Origin: Nitrospirota bacterium
GTDB lineage: Bacteria; Nitrospirota_A; Leptospirillia; Leptospirillales; Leptospirillaceae
Assembly (NCBI GenBank): GCA_021844275.1
Contig: JAKBTR010000019.1
Location: 1 to 59,908, forward strand
Length of the DNA: 59,908 nt
Direction of reading: 5' to 3'
Shown piece by piece: positions 18,289 to 28,300 of the stretch (position 1 is the stretch's first letter; every line of letters starts with the position of its first letter). A model generated the notes under the pieces. That model did no database searches and was not told the origin of the DNA. It worked only from the letters and a program-made list of their open reading frames with translations. Position numbers and translations under genes: made by a program.

Positions 18289-18816
18289 GTGAACGGCGAA
18301 ACACAGGGAGACGACTATCCTCTGATCTGGGAAGCCCCCCTTCTGGGTATCGACTGGGGTGAATCCCGGATCGGTCTTGCGATTTCGGATGGATCCCTGC
18401 GTTTCTCCGAGCCGGTGGGTGTGATCCGGAACCCCTGTTCTTTTAAGCCTCCCTTCCGGATCCCTCCCGGGTCCGGAGGACCAATCCGGCAGCTCTGCGC
18501 TCAAAAGGATGTCAAAGGGATTGTTTTCGGGGTTCCCTGGTATCACCTGAGCGGAGATCCCAATCCAAAATCCTTTATCTTTGTCGAATACGGGCGATTG
18601 CTTCGTTCTCTGACCGGTTGCCCTGTCTTTTTATGGGACGAGGGGTTGACGAGCGACGCCTTTCAAAGGACAGTCGGGGCGGGGCGAGGAATCTCTCACC
18701 GCCGACCGAAAAGATCCAGAGACCCGATCGACCATTATTCAGCGGCGCTGATCCTCCAGAGTTTTTTGGATGAACGCATCAACAGCCGACAAATACGGTC
18801 CGGCGAACAACCCTAA
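18289..18816 (+). CDS. ruvX: RuvX/YqgF-type pre-16S rRNA nuclease
   Basis: RNase-H-fold protein of the YqgF family, linked to maturation of the 16S rRNA 5' end. The first catalytic motif LGIDWGESRIGLAISD is clear, as are WDEGLTS and the final DPIDHYSAALILQSFLDE with its acidic residues. I place the start at GTG 18289 (reads NGETQGDD), giving 175 residues. That is longer than the usual 140-150 because of an N-terminal tail and an insert with IPPGSGGPIR. It overlaps neither neighbour. Confidence 0.85.
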   Translation: MNGETQGDDYPLIWEAPLLGIDWGESRIGLAISDGSLRFSEPVGVIRNPCSFKPPFRIPPGSGGPIRQLCAQKDVKGIVFGVPWYHLSGDPNPKSFIFVEYGRLLRSLTGCPVFLWDEGLTSDAFQRTVGAGRGISHRRPKRSRDPIDHYSAALILQSFLDERINSRQIRSGEQP

Positions 18817-18833
18817 GGGAGGAGAACCGGAGC

Positions 18834-19859
18834 GTGACTGGAAATCCGCTGTGGAAGCTCTTGAACATGTCGAAGCGCAGGAAGACATCTCTTGTTGCCG
18901 GCATTCTGGTATTGATCTTCCTGTTGTTCTGGAACGAAAGGGCGTTTTTGCACCGTTCAACCGGACCCTCTTCCACGATCGTCTTCCATGTGCTGCCCGG
19001 CGCAACTTTTCGTTCGGTGGTTTTTGACTTGGCCAAAATCGGAGTGACGGATTATCCGGAAACACTGGTTTTCTGGGGAGACCTTCTGGGAATCGACACG
19101 AACATCCATGCGGGGGTATACGAGATTTCTCCGGAGATGTCGCCATTCAAGGTCCTGTACGATCTGCACAACGGACAAAAGTATTTCTATCGTTTGACGG
19201 TTCCGGAAGGTTTCACGATGGCTCAGGTCGCGCGAAGGATGGCACGTCTGGGCATCGGAACGGAACAGGAAATTCTGGCTTTGTCATCCGATCCCGTCTT
19301 CTTGAGGGAAGAAAATATCCCTTCGACTTCCGTGGAAGGCTTCCTGTTTCCGGATACGTACTTTCTTCCGAAAGAGGCCAATGTGAAAGACGTCTTTCAG
19401 ATGATGATCTCCCGCTTCCGGACAGTGTTCCAGACGATCCGTAAACAATCTCCCCATCCACCGGTCTTTTCTGAGAAGGATCTTGTGACGCTGGCGTCGA
19501 TCGTCCAGAAGGAGACGGGCCACCCGAAGGACATGGCCATTGTGGCGTCCATTTTCATCAATCGTTTGAAGCAGCACATGAAACTGCAAAGCGATCCGAC
19601 TGTCATTTATGCGTTGAACGGCAGGCGCAAACTGCATTCCCGGGATCTCAGAATCGACTCCCCCTATAATACATACAGGTATCATGGGCTGCCACCCACC
19701 CCTATCGACAACCCCGGCAAGGAGGCCTTGCAGGCCGTTCTGAACCCCCAACCTGTTTCCTATCTGTATTTCGTTTCGGACAAACATGGCAGCCAGATCT
19801 ATTCCGATACTCTGGACGGTCAGGACAGGGCCATACGGAAAGTGATCAGAGGGGAGTAG
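18834..19859 (+). CDS. mltG: Endolytic murein transglycosylase MltG
   Basis: Membrane-anchored enzyme that cuts nascent glycan strands and sets peptidoglycan chain length. One N-terminal membrane helix (about residues 18-32, LVAGILVLIFLLFW) precedes the LysM-like region and the YceG catalytic domain. The catalytic glutamate lies in SIVQKETGHP near residue 227. The family motifs VEGFLFPDTY, LQSDPTVIYAL and SPYNTYRYHGLPPTPI are all present. GTG start; 341 residues, normal length. Confidence 0.93.
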   Translation: MTGNPLWKLLNMSKRRKTSLVAGILVLIFLLFWNERAFLHRSTGPSSTIVFHVLPGATFRSVVFDLAKIGVTDYPETLVFWGDLLGIDTNIHAGVYEISPEMSPFKVLYDLHNGQKYFYRLTVPEGFTMAQVARRMARLGIGTEQEILALSSDPVFLREENIPSTSVEGFLFPDTYFLPKEANVKDVFQMMISRFRTVFQTIRKQSPHPPVFSEKDLVTLASIVQKETGHPKDMAIVASIFINRLKQHMKLQSDPTVIYALNGRRKLHSRDLRIDSPYNTYRYHGLPPTPIDNPGKEALQAVLNPQPVSYLYFVSDKHGSQIYSDTLDGQDRAIRKVIRGE

Positions 19860-19909
19860 TTTTCCCTCTGGTGGAGAGGAACTCTTTTTCGACAGACAGG
19901 AAGGAAATT

Positions 19910-22606
19910 GTGAGCGACCCACAAGAACCCGCAGAAAAAACGATTGAACGGATCCCGAAGACGTACGAACCGTCCCTGACCGAAGGGAAATGGCTTGCCT
20001 CATCTGCCCGGAAGGTCCGCGTATCCCGGCCGGAGGCCAAATCATTTTCCATGGTCATCCCTCCTCCAAACATTACCGGCCGTCTCCACATGGGGCATGC
20101 CCTGAACATCACTCTCCAGGATGTCGTTGCCCGATTCCGGAAGATGGAAGGACAGGATGTTCTGTGGATTCCCGGGACAGATCATGCGGGCATCGCCACC
20201 CAGAATGTTGTCGAACGGCAGCTTGCGAAAGAGGGGATTCCGCTTCGGACTTTGACGCGAGAGGAATTCGTGACGCGCGTCTGGGAATGGAAAGACTCCA
20301 TCAAGTCGGGCATTCTGGACCAGATCACCCGTCTGGGGGCCTCCTTGTCCTGGGATCACGAACGTTTCACGATGGACGAGGGATTTTCGCGCGCTGTGAC
20401 GGAGGTTTTTGTCCGACTTTATCGGGAAGGCTTCCTCTATCGCGGAGAGCGGATGATTCACTGGTGTCCCCGATGTCTGACCGCTCTTTCCGATGTTGAA
20501 GTGGCCTATGTCGAGAAAACCGGGACACTTTATTACGTCCGGTACGGGGAGTCGCCAGGCAGGGACCAGAGTCTTGTGGTTGCGACGACACGCCCGGAGA
20601 CGATCTTTGCCGATCAGGCACTTGCAGTGCATCCGGATGACGCCCGATATCGTTCTTGGATCGGGAGGAAGGTCTTCGTCCCCCTCATTCAGCGGGAAAT
20701 CCCGGTCATCGCCGACGCAGCGGTCGATCCTGCTTTCGGAACGGGCGTCCTGAAGATTACCCCCTCTCATTCCATGGCAGACTGGGAAATCGCCAGCCGC
20801 CACGGTCTTTCCCCGCTGGAAATCATCGACCGGGAGGGTCGCATGAATGAGAAGGCCGGACCTCTGAAGGGTCTGTCGCGGGAAGACGCCCGGGAAAAGA
20901 TGGTAGACGAATTGTCGGCAAGGGGATTCCTGGAGAAGGAGGAAGCCGCTCCGTCCTCCCTTGGCGTTTGTTACCGATGCCAGACCGTTGTCGAGCCGGC
21001 TCTTTCGCTGCAATGGTTTGTTCGCATGAAGGACCTTGCAAAACCTGCAATCGAAGCGGTCCGGGAAGGGGAAATCCGGTTCTTTCCCGACGGCTGGAAA
21101 AACACCTATTACGACTGGCTGGAAAACATCCGGGACTGGTGCGTTTCCCGCCAAATCTGGTGGGGACATCCGATTCCGGCTTGGCATTGCGCGAATTGCC
21201 GGGAAACGGTCGTCGATCTGTCGAGACCGGACCGGTGTTCCCGATGCCAGTCGGACGAGCTCGTGGCGGACCCGGATGTCCTCGACACATGGTTTTCTTC
21301 TGCCTTGTGGCCTTTCGTCACCCTGGGCTGGCCGAACGAAACGCCGGACCTCGAACGGTTCTATCCGACATCCCTTTTGGTGACGGGTTTTGACATTCTT
21401 TTCTTCTGGGTAGCCCGTATGGTCATGATGGGGTACCATTTCACCGGAAAACCCCCCTTTCGGGATGTCTATATCCATGCTCTTGTCCGTGACCAGTTTG
21501 GACAAAAAATGACCAAGAGCAAGGGCAACGTGGTCGACCCCCTCGAAATCATGGATCGCTATGGGACGGATGCTTTCCGGATGACGCTGGTCCACATGGC
21601 TTCTCCCGGCCGCGATATCCGGCTGTCCACCGAACGGGTCGAAGGTTTCCGGAACTTTGTTTCCAAGATCTGGAACGCCTTTCGCTATGTCGAGCGGTTT
21701 GCTCCCGGAGAGACCCATATCCCCGAGGTCGATGTGGAGGCTCTTCAGGGGCCGGCGAACAGGTGGATTATGGCCTGCCTTTCCCAGGCGGTGGCCGACA
21801 TGCGCCGCTATTTTTCCGCGTATCGTTTCGACGAAGCCGCGAACACCCTGTACCATTTTACCTGGCATCTCTACTGCGACTGGTTCATTGAAGCATCCAA
21901 GTCGGTTCTGGACCGTCCGGACGACGATCCCGAAAAAAGGGAAACCGTGAGGGTCCTGCGTTTCACCGGTTCCGTGCTTCTCCGGATGGCCCATCCGGTC
22001 ATGCCGTTTGTAACCGGCGAACTATGGGAAGTTCTCTATCCGGGTGAGTCGCCGCTGGAAATGCAGACCTTTCCAGATTTTCCCACGGGGTTGTCGAAGG
22101 CTTCCGGGGCCGTCCGGGAGTTTGAGGCGATGATGGCGCTTGTCGGGGACGTACGGCAGATGCGAAGCCAGTTGAAACTGAGTCCTGCCATGGAGCTCCG
22201 GGGAGAACTCGTTGTGGGACAAGGATATGGTGAGCGCTACGAACGCCATCTTGCGTTTCTTTCCCGGATGGCCCGTCTCTCCCTTTCCCCGATTCGGGAA
22301 GGTGAACCCGAACCCCTCTCCGGTATCCGGATCCCCTTCACGGACGGGGCTCTTTTCCTGGATCTCGACGGTATCGTCAATCTGGCCGACGAAGAAAGAC
22401 GCCTTACCCAGGAACTCGAGAAACTGAACCAGAAAAGGGCGAGCGTCCTGGCCCGGCTCAAAAGTCGCGAGTTTCGGGAAAAGGCTCCTCCGGACGTTAT
22501 TGAAAAGGACGAACGGCTTCTTGAAGAAGCCGGCGAGGAGGTACAGGGGCTCGACTCGGCCCTGGCTCAGGTGCGCCGGATGCTCGAAAAGGGGGAGAAA
22601 AGGTGA
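19910..22606 (+). CDS. valS: Valine-tRNA ligase
   Basis: Class I synthetase that charges tRNA-Val and hydrolyses misactivated threonine. The HIGH-type motif lies in PPPNITGRLHMGHALN (residues 51-66) and the KMSKS motif reads KMTKS near 532. The CP1 editing domain and C-terminal coiled-coil arm (LTQELEKLNQKR) are present. GTG 19910 is favoured over GTG 19871 by AGGAAGG at good spacing; 898 residues. Its stop overlaps the nadC GTG start. Confidence 0.96.
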   Translation: MSDPQEPAEKTIERIPKTYEPSLTEGKWLASSARKVRVSRPEAKSFSMVIPPPNITGRLHMGHALNITLQDVVARFRKMEGQDVLWIPGTDHAGIATQNVVERQLAKEGIPLRTLTREEFVTRVWEWKDSIKSGILDQITRLGASLSWDHERFTMDEGFSRAVTEVFVRLYREGFLYRGERMIHWCPRCLTALSDVEVAYVEKTGTLYYVRYGESPGRDQSLVVATTRPETIFADQALAVHPDDARYRSWIGRKVFVPLIQREIPVIADAAVDPAFGTGVLKITPSHSMADWEIASRHGLSPLEIIDREGRMNEKAGPLKGLSREDAREKMVDELSARGFLEKEEAAPSSLGVCYRCQTVVEPALSLQWFVRMKDLAKPAIEAVREGEIRFFPDGWKNTYYDWLENIRDWCVSRQIWWGHPIPAWHCANCRETVVDLSRPDRCSRCQSDELVADPDVLDTWFSSALWPFVTLGWPNETPDLERFYPTSLLVTGFDILFFWVARMVMMGYHFTGKPPFRDVYIHALVRDQFGQKMTKSKGNVVDPLEIMDRYGTDAFRMTLVHMASPGRDIRLSTERVEGFRNFVSKIWNAFRYVERFAPGETHIPEVDVEALQGPANRWIMACLSQAVADMRRYFSAYRFDEAANTLYHFTWHLYCDWFIEASKSVLDRPDDDPEKRETVRVLRFTGSVLLRMAHPVMPFVTGELWEVLYPGESPLEMQTFPDFPTGLSKASGAVREFEAMMALVGDVRQMRSQLKLSPAMELRGELVVGQGYGERYERHLAFLSRMARLSLSPIREGEPEPLSGIRIPFTDGALFLDLDGIVNLADEERRLTQELEKLNQKRASVLARLKSREFREKAPPDVIEKDERLLEEAGEEVQGLDSALAQVRRMLEKGEKR

Positions 22607-23481
22607 CGGAACTCTTCGACCCTCTTGTCCGGGACGCGATCGCCTCGTTTTTGGCAGAAGATGTCGGACGGGGAGATGTGACAACCTTGTCTTTGTTCGG
22701 ACCCTCTGAGCGGGCACGCCGGCAGTGTGGCGATCTCGTGGCAGAGAGCGCCGGGCTTATTTGTGGCATTCCTTTTGTGGAGTGTGTCTTTTCCCGGTTG
22801 GATCCCGGGGCGAACTTTCTCTGGAATGTCGAAGAAGGGGACCCATACGATGACGGGGCTGTCCTGGGGAGAATCGAATGTCGACTGGAAGCTCTTTTGA
22901 CCGGAGAGAGACTGGCGCTCAACCTTCTCAAGCATCTTTCGGGCATCGCCTTTTTGGTGTCCCGGTATGTCGAAAGGGTTGCCGGGGCGAGACCGCCGGG
23001 ATTGCGTCCTCTTCGGGTGGTCGAAACGCGGAAGACGTTGCCGGGACTCCGGTATTTTCAGAAATATGCCGTGCGCACCGGAGGTGGATTCAACCACCGG
23101 TTTGCCCTGGATGATGGTCTCCTCATCAAAGACAACCATCTGGTTGCCGTCGGAGGGGTCAAGTCGGCGCTGGAAAGGGCCCGCAAAAATGCTCCGCACC
23201 CTCTTCGCATCGAACTGGAAGTTGACACGATCCATCAGGCTTTGGAAGGGGCACAGGAAGGAGCCGATATCCTACTCCTGGACAACATGCCCACGGACCT
23301 TCTCGAAAAACTGGTTCCCCGTTTGCGTCTCCTGAATCCGGCGCTTGTGCTCGAAGTTTCGGGGGGGGTGACACTGGAGCGAATTGACGAACTGGCCCGT
23401 CTGGACATCGACGTCATTTCTGTAGGTGCGCTGACGCATTCTTCACCGGATGCGCCCATTCGGCTCGATTTCCTTTCATGA
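22603..23481 (+). CDS. nadC: Nicotinate-nucleotide pyrophosphorylase (carboxylating)
   Basis: Quinolinate phosphoribosyltransferase; converts quinolinate and PRPP to nicotinate mononucleotide in NAD synthesis. Family motifs: EDVGRGDVTT at the start, ERLALNLLKHLSGIA, ETRKTLPGLRYFQKYAVRTGGG, and the barrel end with EVSGGVTLERI. 292 residues, normal. GTG start overlapping the valS stop (GTGA); its own stop overlaps birA (ATGA), so valS-nadC-birA-coaX form a tightly coupled run. Confidence 0.95.
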   Translation: MTELFDPLVRDAIASFLAEDVGRGDVTTLSLFGPSERARRQCGDLVAESAGLICGIPFVECVFSRLDPGANFLWNVEEGDPYDDGAVLGRIECRLEALLTGERLALNLLKHLSGIAFLVSRYVERVAGARPPGLRPLRVVETRKTLPGLRYFQKYAVRTGGGFNHRFALDDGLLIKDNHLVAVGGVKSALERARKNAPHPLRIELEVDTIHQALEGAQEGADILLLDNMPTDLLEKLVPRLRLLNPALVLEVSGGVTLERIDELARLDIDVISVGALTHSSPDAPIRLDFLS

Positions 23482-24251
23482 CATCGGATGGACAGGGAGT
23501 TCCCCGTCTTGTACGGGACTTTCCCCCCCTGTTCTACCTCGAAACGGTGGCTTCGACCAATTCTTCTCTGAAGGAGTGGGCCAGAACAGGGCCGCTTGTT
23601 CCCGGGACCGGTCTGTATGCAGGAAATCAGATCGGGGGCCGCGGACGTCGGGGGAATCGCTGGCTGCACGTCCCGGGAAATCTGGTATTGTCGATCTGGG
23701 TGCCGGAGCAGACGTTTTTGCTTCCCCCCTGGACCCTCAGGCTTGCCTGGACAGTGCTTTCCTATCTTGAGAAAAAGACTGTCCGATGCCGCTTGAAATA
23801 TCCGAATGACATCCATCTTTCCGCGAATTCCCTGAAACTGTCCGGAATTCTGGTAGAGCAGGTTTCCGGGGGTGCTGTTCTGGGTGTTGGACTGAACCGT
23901 TTTTTGCCGGAATCTCTTTCCAAAGCCTCGGCTTGTGAAGATTTGCCGGACCACCACGAAATGGCTTTATCCCTGTCGGAGCTGTTTTTCTCGTCTTTTC
24001 TGTCCACAGAGAAGAATGTCGTGACTTCTCAACGTATCATGGAAGACCTGAATCGCTCTCTTCTCTGGAAAGGGGAATGGGTGGTCTGGAAGGAAGATGG
24101 GCCTTCTCCGACGGGACTGGGAAAGATCGTCGGTCTCGACCTGTCCGGCCGACTCGAGATTCTCGATGCGACGGGAAACAGCCGAAAACTCCCCGAAACA
24201 GTCCGTTCGGTGGAGCGAGTGGAACCTCCCGAAAGAGCCAGTCGATGGTAA
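23478..24251 (+). CDS. birA: Biotin-[acetyl-CoA-carboxylase] ligase
   Basis: Attaches biotin to the carboxyl-carrier protein of acetyl-CoA carboxylase. The catalytic-domain motif GRGRRGNRWLHVPGNL (biotinyl-AMP loop) is present, with KYPNDIHL and SGILVEQ after it. 257 residues: this is the ligase-only form, with no N-terminal DNA-binding domain, so it is unlikely to repress biotin genes. Overlaps nadC by 4 bp; overlaps the coaX start. Confidence 0.9.
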   Translation: MTSDGQGVPRLVRDFPPLFYLETVASTNSSLKEWARTGPLVPGTGLYAGNQIGGRGRRGNRWLHVPGNLVLSIWVPEQTFLLPPWTLRLAWTVLSYLEKKTVRCRLKYPNDIHLSANSLKLSGILVEQVSGGAVLGVGLNRFLPESLSKASACEDLPDHHEMALSLSELFFSSFLSTEKNVVTSQRIMEDLNRSLLWKGEWVVWKEDGPSPTGLGKIVGLDLSGRLEILDATGNSRKLPETVRSVERVEPPERASRW

Positions 24252-25018
24252 CCGTCAAAATGGGGGTCAGCCGCATTTCATTCGCTCTCCACGATCACGG
24301 GGGAAAGATCCGGTCCATCCTGGTGCGTTCGACTCCGCGGGAAAAGTTGTCTCCGGAAGGCTGGGAGAGCCTTCTCTCCCTCCCACCGCTTTTTCGGGAA
24401 ACGGACTGCTTCGTGGCGATTGTCAGCGTTGTTCCCAGCTATACGGAATCTCTGAAGATCGCTCTGGCTGGTTCGAAAAAAGGGCGGATCATCCCCCTGG
24501 AGCGAACGGCATGGGGGCTGGATATCCTTTACCGTCCCCCGGATTCCCTCGGGGAAGACCGTCTTGCGGCCTGTGCCGGAGCCCGGTCCCGCTTTCCCGA
24601 CCTGGAGGGAGGCTCCTATGTCGTGGCCGATTTCGGAACCCATACTGTCCTTACGGTCGTGGATGGGGGAACTGTTCTCGGCGGGAGCATTGCTCCCGGA
24701 ATCGTTTCCCAGCTGCAATCCATCGGGCAGGGTCTGGTCCTGGGTGCCGTTCCGCTTCAATTTCCGGAGAAGCCTCTGGGCGAGAATACACGAGAATCGG
24801 TGGCGAGCGGTGTTCTTCTCGGAACTGTCCGAGGGGTTGAAGGACTTGTTCGTGAAATGGAACAGGTTCTGGGAAAACCGTTGAAGCTGGTTCTGACGGG
24901 AGGGTTGTCCCGGTATGTCCGTCCTTTGTTCAAGGTCGACTGTCGTTTTGACCGCCATCTGATCCATCGGGGAACGTGGCAGGCGGCCTGTCGGGTCTTG
25001 AAGAAAAAGTCCGGATAA
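24245..25018 (+). CDS. coaX: CoaX-like type III pantothenate kinase, altered motifs
   Basis: Homologue of type III pantothenate kinase, the first step of CoA synthesis. ATG 24245 overlaps birA and gives 257 residues, the usual size. Conserved parts: GEDRLAA (the GxDR catalytic region), DFGTHT, GGSIAPGI and NTRESVASGVLLG. Two conserved sites look wrong. The N-terminal DxGNT phosphate loop reads KMGVS, and the Asp after DFGTxTT is replaced (DFGTHTVLT). It may be a diverged active enzyme or a non-catalytic relative. The position after birA is common for coaX. Confidence 0.75.
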   Translation: MVTVKMGVSRISFALHDHGGKIRSILVRSTPREKLSPEGWESLLSLPPLFRETDCFVAIVSVVPSYTESLKIALAGSKKGRIIPLERTAWGLDILYRPPDSLGEDRLAACAGARSRFPDLEGGSYVVADFGTHTVLTVVDGGTVLGGSIAPGIVSQLQSIGQGLVLGAVPLQFPEKPLGENTRESVASGVLLGTVRGVEGLVREMEQVLGKPLKLVLTGGLSRYVRPLFKVDCRFDRHLIHRGTWQAACRVLKKKSG

Positions 25019-25053
25019 CAGGACGACTGGGGAGGAGTCTTGTTTGGAAAAGA

Positions 25054-25239
25054 CTAGGCGTTTTTGACGGTCGGGAGGCGTTTTGTCGGGACAGATTCCC
25101 CGACTTGGTGTCGGGAAGGGATGTTGTCTTCCTGCCGGTCCAGCCCTTCCGGCTTCAGGATGAGATACAGGATGACTCCCAGCAAAAGCAAGCAGGAAAA
25201 GCTTGTCAGCAGAAATACGGAGAGGAACCCGATGCTCAT
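25054..25239 (-). CDS. Small single-span membrane protein
   Basis: 61 residues starting MSIGFLSVFLL, with a strong AAGGAGG ribosome-binding site eight bases before the ATG. One long hydrophobic helix (residues 4-29) is followed by a hydrophilic, proline-containing tail. No family recognised. It lies just downstream of the giant GGDEF protein on the same strand (63 bp after its stop) and could be co-expressed with it. Confidence 0.6.
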   Translation of the reverse strand: MSIGFLSVFLLTSFSCLLLLGVILYLILKPEGLDRQEDNIPSRHQVGESVPTKRLPTVKNA

Positions 25240-25302
25240 TTGACCGATCCTCCTTCTGACCATCTTATCGGTCGAAAGGGGCCGGGAATAAAGTTTTAGA
25301 TG

Positions 25303-28300
25303 TCAGATCTTTTCAGGAATAACCGAGCCGAACAAAACATTTTCCGCCAGGATTTGCAGTCGTTGGATCTCGGCAATGACACCGGACAGGGTTTCTGTCC
25401 GGCTAGCGGGACTATCTGACTGAAAAGACGAATCGGTTTTGGGGTCTCCTGCCAGCTGGTGGAATTTTTCCTCCAGATCCTTCCATTGAGACACGTTCAA
25501 AACACCCAGAACATCCGATGTCGATTTTTGACTGAGCCAGAACTGGAAGGGGCAGTGTTGGGCAGTGAAGATTTGTTGACGAACCGGAAGGGCTTCTTTG
25601 ACCGGTCGGGAAAGAGACTCTATTGTTTCCCGGTGCATCTTGTGTCCCAGGAGATAGGATATATTTTCAGGGTCCCAATGGATATCGAATTCATCGGAAA
25701 ATTTCTTCCAACCCGCATCCCGGGAGGCTGTGCGGCCGGGGTCGTCCGGGGGGACCACTTCCCCGCACACCATTCCGGAGCACCAATCGAATCCCAGTCG
25801 TCTCAGAATCATGGCTGTTTCGACGTCGTCCACTGCCGGAACGATCAGTTTTTTCTCGAGGCTGCTGCCCAACAGGAAGATCGAACTCAGGACGGCCAGA
25901 TCATTGGCTTCGTAGGCCATTTCCTTTACGAGAGTGCGCGACACCTCCAGGAACCGGACGGGTAGATGTCGAAGCTGGAAGAAGGTGTTGCCTTGGTTTC
26001 CGACCTGTTCTGTTCCGACAGAAAACCCTTCTTCGGCCAGCCTGGAAACGGAGGTTTCCTGGTTGAACGTGTTGGGTAAGGGAATGCTTCCATGAAGGCC
26101 GATCAGAAATCGGCCTCTATCCTCTGCCGGCATCCTGTGGAATATCGCGCTGAAGACGGGATGGAAATCGGCTTCCATGACTTGGTGGGCGGAGAGAGAA
26201 ATTTTCAGAAATGCGCCCGGATAAGTCCGGTTGATCGCCTCCCATGCTTTCCAGGCCCCCTCGAAGAAGCGCGTCTTTTCACTGGAGGGTGTAATCCGGG
26301 CTGAATCCCCTTCGTATCGTGTTCCGCTTTCCATGCGTGACAGAGACAGGGAAAACCCCATGATTTTTCCGTGAAAAAGGGACCGGACCGGAGAAAGAAC
26401 CAGAGCGTCGTCTGGAAAAGTGGAAGAGATGGTTCCCGGTCTTTCCTCAAGGCCCGCGCTCTCGCCCGCTCCGCTGGAAGGAGCCGTATACAGGACGAAA
26501 TTGTTCTTTCCCCGATTCTTGGCCAGATACATCGCCTGGTCTGCATCCCGGAGAAGGCTTGCGGCGTCCTTGTCGTCGTCCGGATAGATTGCGATACCGA
26601 TGCTTGTGCCGATCGTGACGGTTTGTCCATCGATCGGGTAGGGGGCATGAATACCGGAAAGGATCCGAGCGGCGGCCGCACGAACTTCTCGGGTATGGCG
26701 TATGTTGTTCAGGATGACGACAAACTCGTCTCCGCCGAGACGCGCGACAAGATCTCCCTGGCGAACGAGGCTCTCGAGTCGTTCGGCGACTTCCACGAGC
26801 AGTTTGTCCCCGAATGCGTGACCGTAGTTGTCGTTGACCTCCTTGAACCCGTCGAGATCCAGAAAGAGGATGGCCATCGACCGGTTGTTCCGGCGGGAGA
26901 TCTCGATAGAGCGGGAAAGCTCTCCCTCCATCATATGCCGGTTTGCAAGACGGGTGAGCGGATCAAAGTAGGCTTTTCGTCGAAGTTCTTCTTCCTCCAG
27001 CTTGATGTCCGTCTGGTCTTTTTCCATGCACACCATATGAAGGATTTCCCGATTGTCCCCGAAAACCGGAGAAATTCGGATTTCGACCGGATAACTTTCA
27101 CCTCCTTTTCGGGGAGAAATGTATTCCTGGCTGTAGGTCTCGCCCGCCTGGATTTTCTGCCAGAGGGGGTTCCCGACAAGAGTCTGTCCCGAAGTGCGGG
27201 AAAAAAAATACCCGGGAAAATCAGGGATTTCCTCGATGGAACATCTCTTGCTGTCGAGGTAGGCCTTGTTGGCCCACTCGAAAACCCCACCCGGGCCCGC
27301 GATGAAGATGGGCGTGTCGACGGCTTCCGTCGCGATTTTCTGGAGACGGATCTGTCGTTGTTCGTTTTCGTGCAGGATGGCGATGGCGAGTTTGTCGGAG
27401 AGATCCTCCACGAGAGAGAGAAGGATGTTGTCGAGGGCGATGCGGTTGAAGAGGGAGATGCCGATTGTCGCCAGGGGTGGAGAGCCGGGAATTCTGACAG
27501 GGAAAAATGCGCTGACCTCGATGTGGTTTTTCCGGAAGAAAGCTTTATAAGGTTCCCGGTATATTTCGGTGTCGAAGATTTGTCGTTCTCCCGTCGACAA
27601 GGACCTGGCAGCCGCGGAGGAAAGGCCGCCATCGTTCATCAGGACATTGAGGGTTTGTCCCACTGTGTCCGGATCATCTGTCAGATTGCTGGAAAGAGCC
27701 AGTGCTTCAAGCCGACCGTCCTGTTTTTTCTGGATGATGGTGGCGATTCCCAGGGAAAAAGATTTCAGGAGATCTTGCATCAACGTGGAAAAGATCCCTC
27801 CGATCGGTCGGTTTTCCAGGATGCGCTGGTCGAGCTGATGGAGAATCCGGCGGACTGCTTCCGATTGACTTTGAAGGCTCGTGTTCCGGACATTCAGAAG
27901 CAGGGCTTCTTCTTCCTCATAAGGGAGAAGCGTTGCCCGGACGGAGACCGGGATGGAAGCCCGGTCCTGGCGCCGGACGAACGTGCTGAAAGATTCAATG
28001 CTTCCTGTCGAGCGAAGTGTCCGGACGATCTCGGGAAGACGTCCGTCTTCATCGGAAAGAAATGCGTATGCAGTTTTTCCCAGGAGAGGTTCGACAAAAT
28101 GGATCCCTGCCATGTCTGCGAAAGCGGGATTGGTCTCCAGAACAAGGAAGGAGGCGGGATGAAGCAGCAGGATCCCGTCCGGAGAGCTCTGAATGATCTT
28201 CCGGTATTTTTCTTCGTTCTTCAACAGCTTTTTCTGAAGCCGCCTCCTCGCGCCGATATCCCGGAAAATCGCTACCAGTTCTTTCAGAGGACCTCCGGAA

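Noticed and set aside
20042..21994. 650-codon minus-strand frame opposite valS
   Set aside because: Antisense shadow of valS, with no domain of its own.
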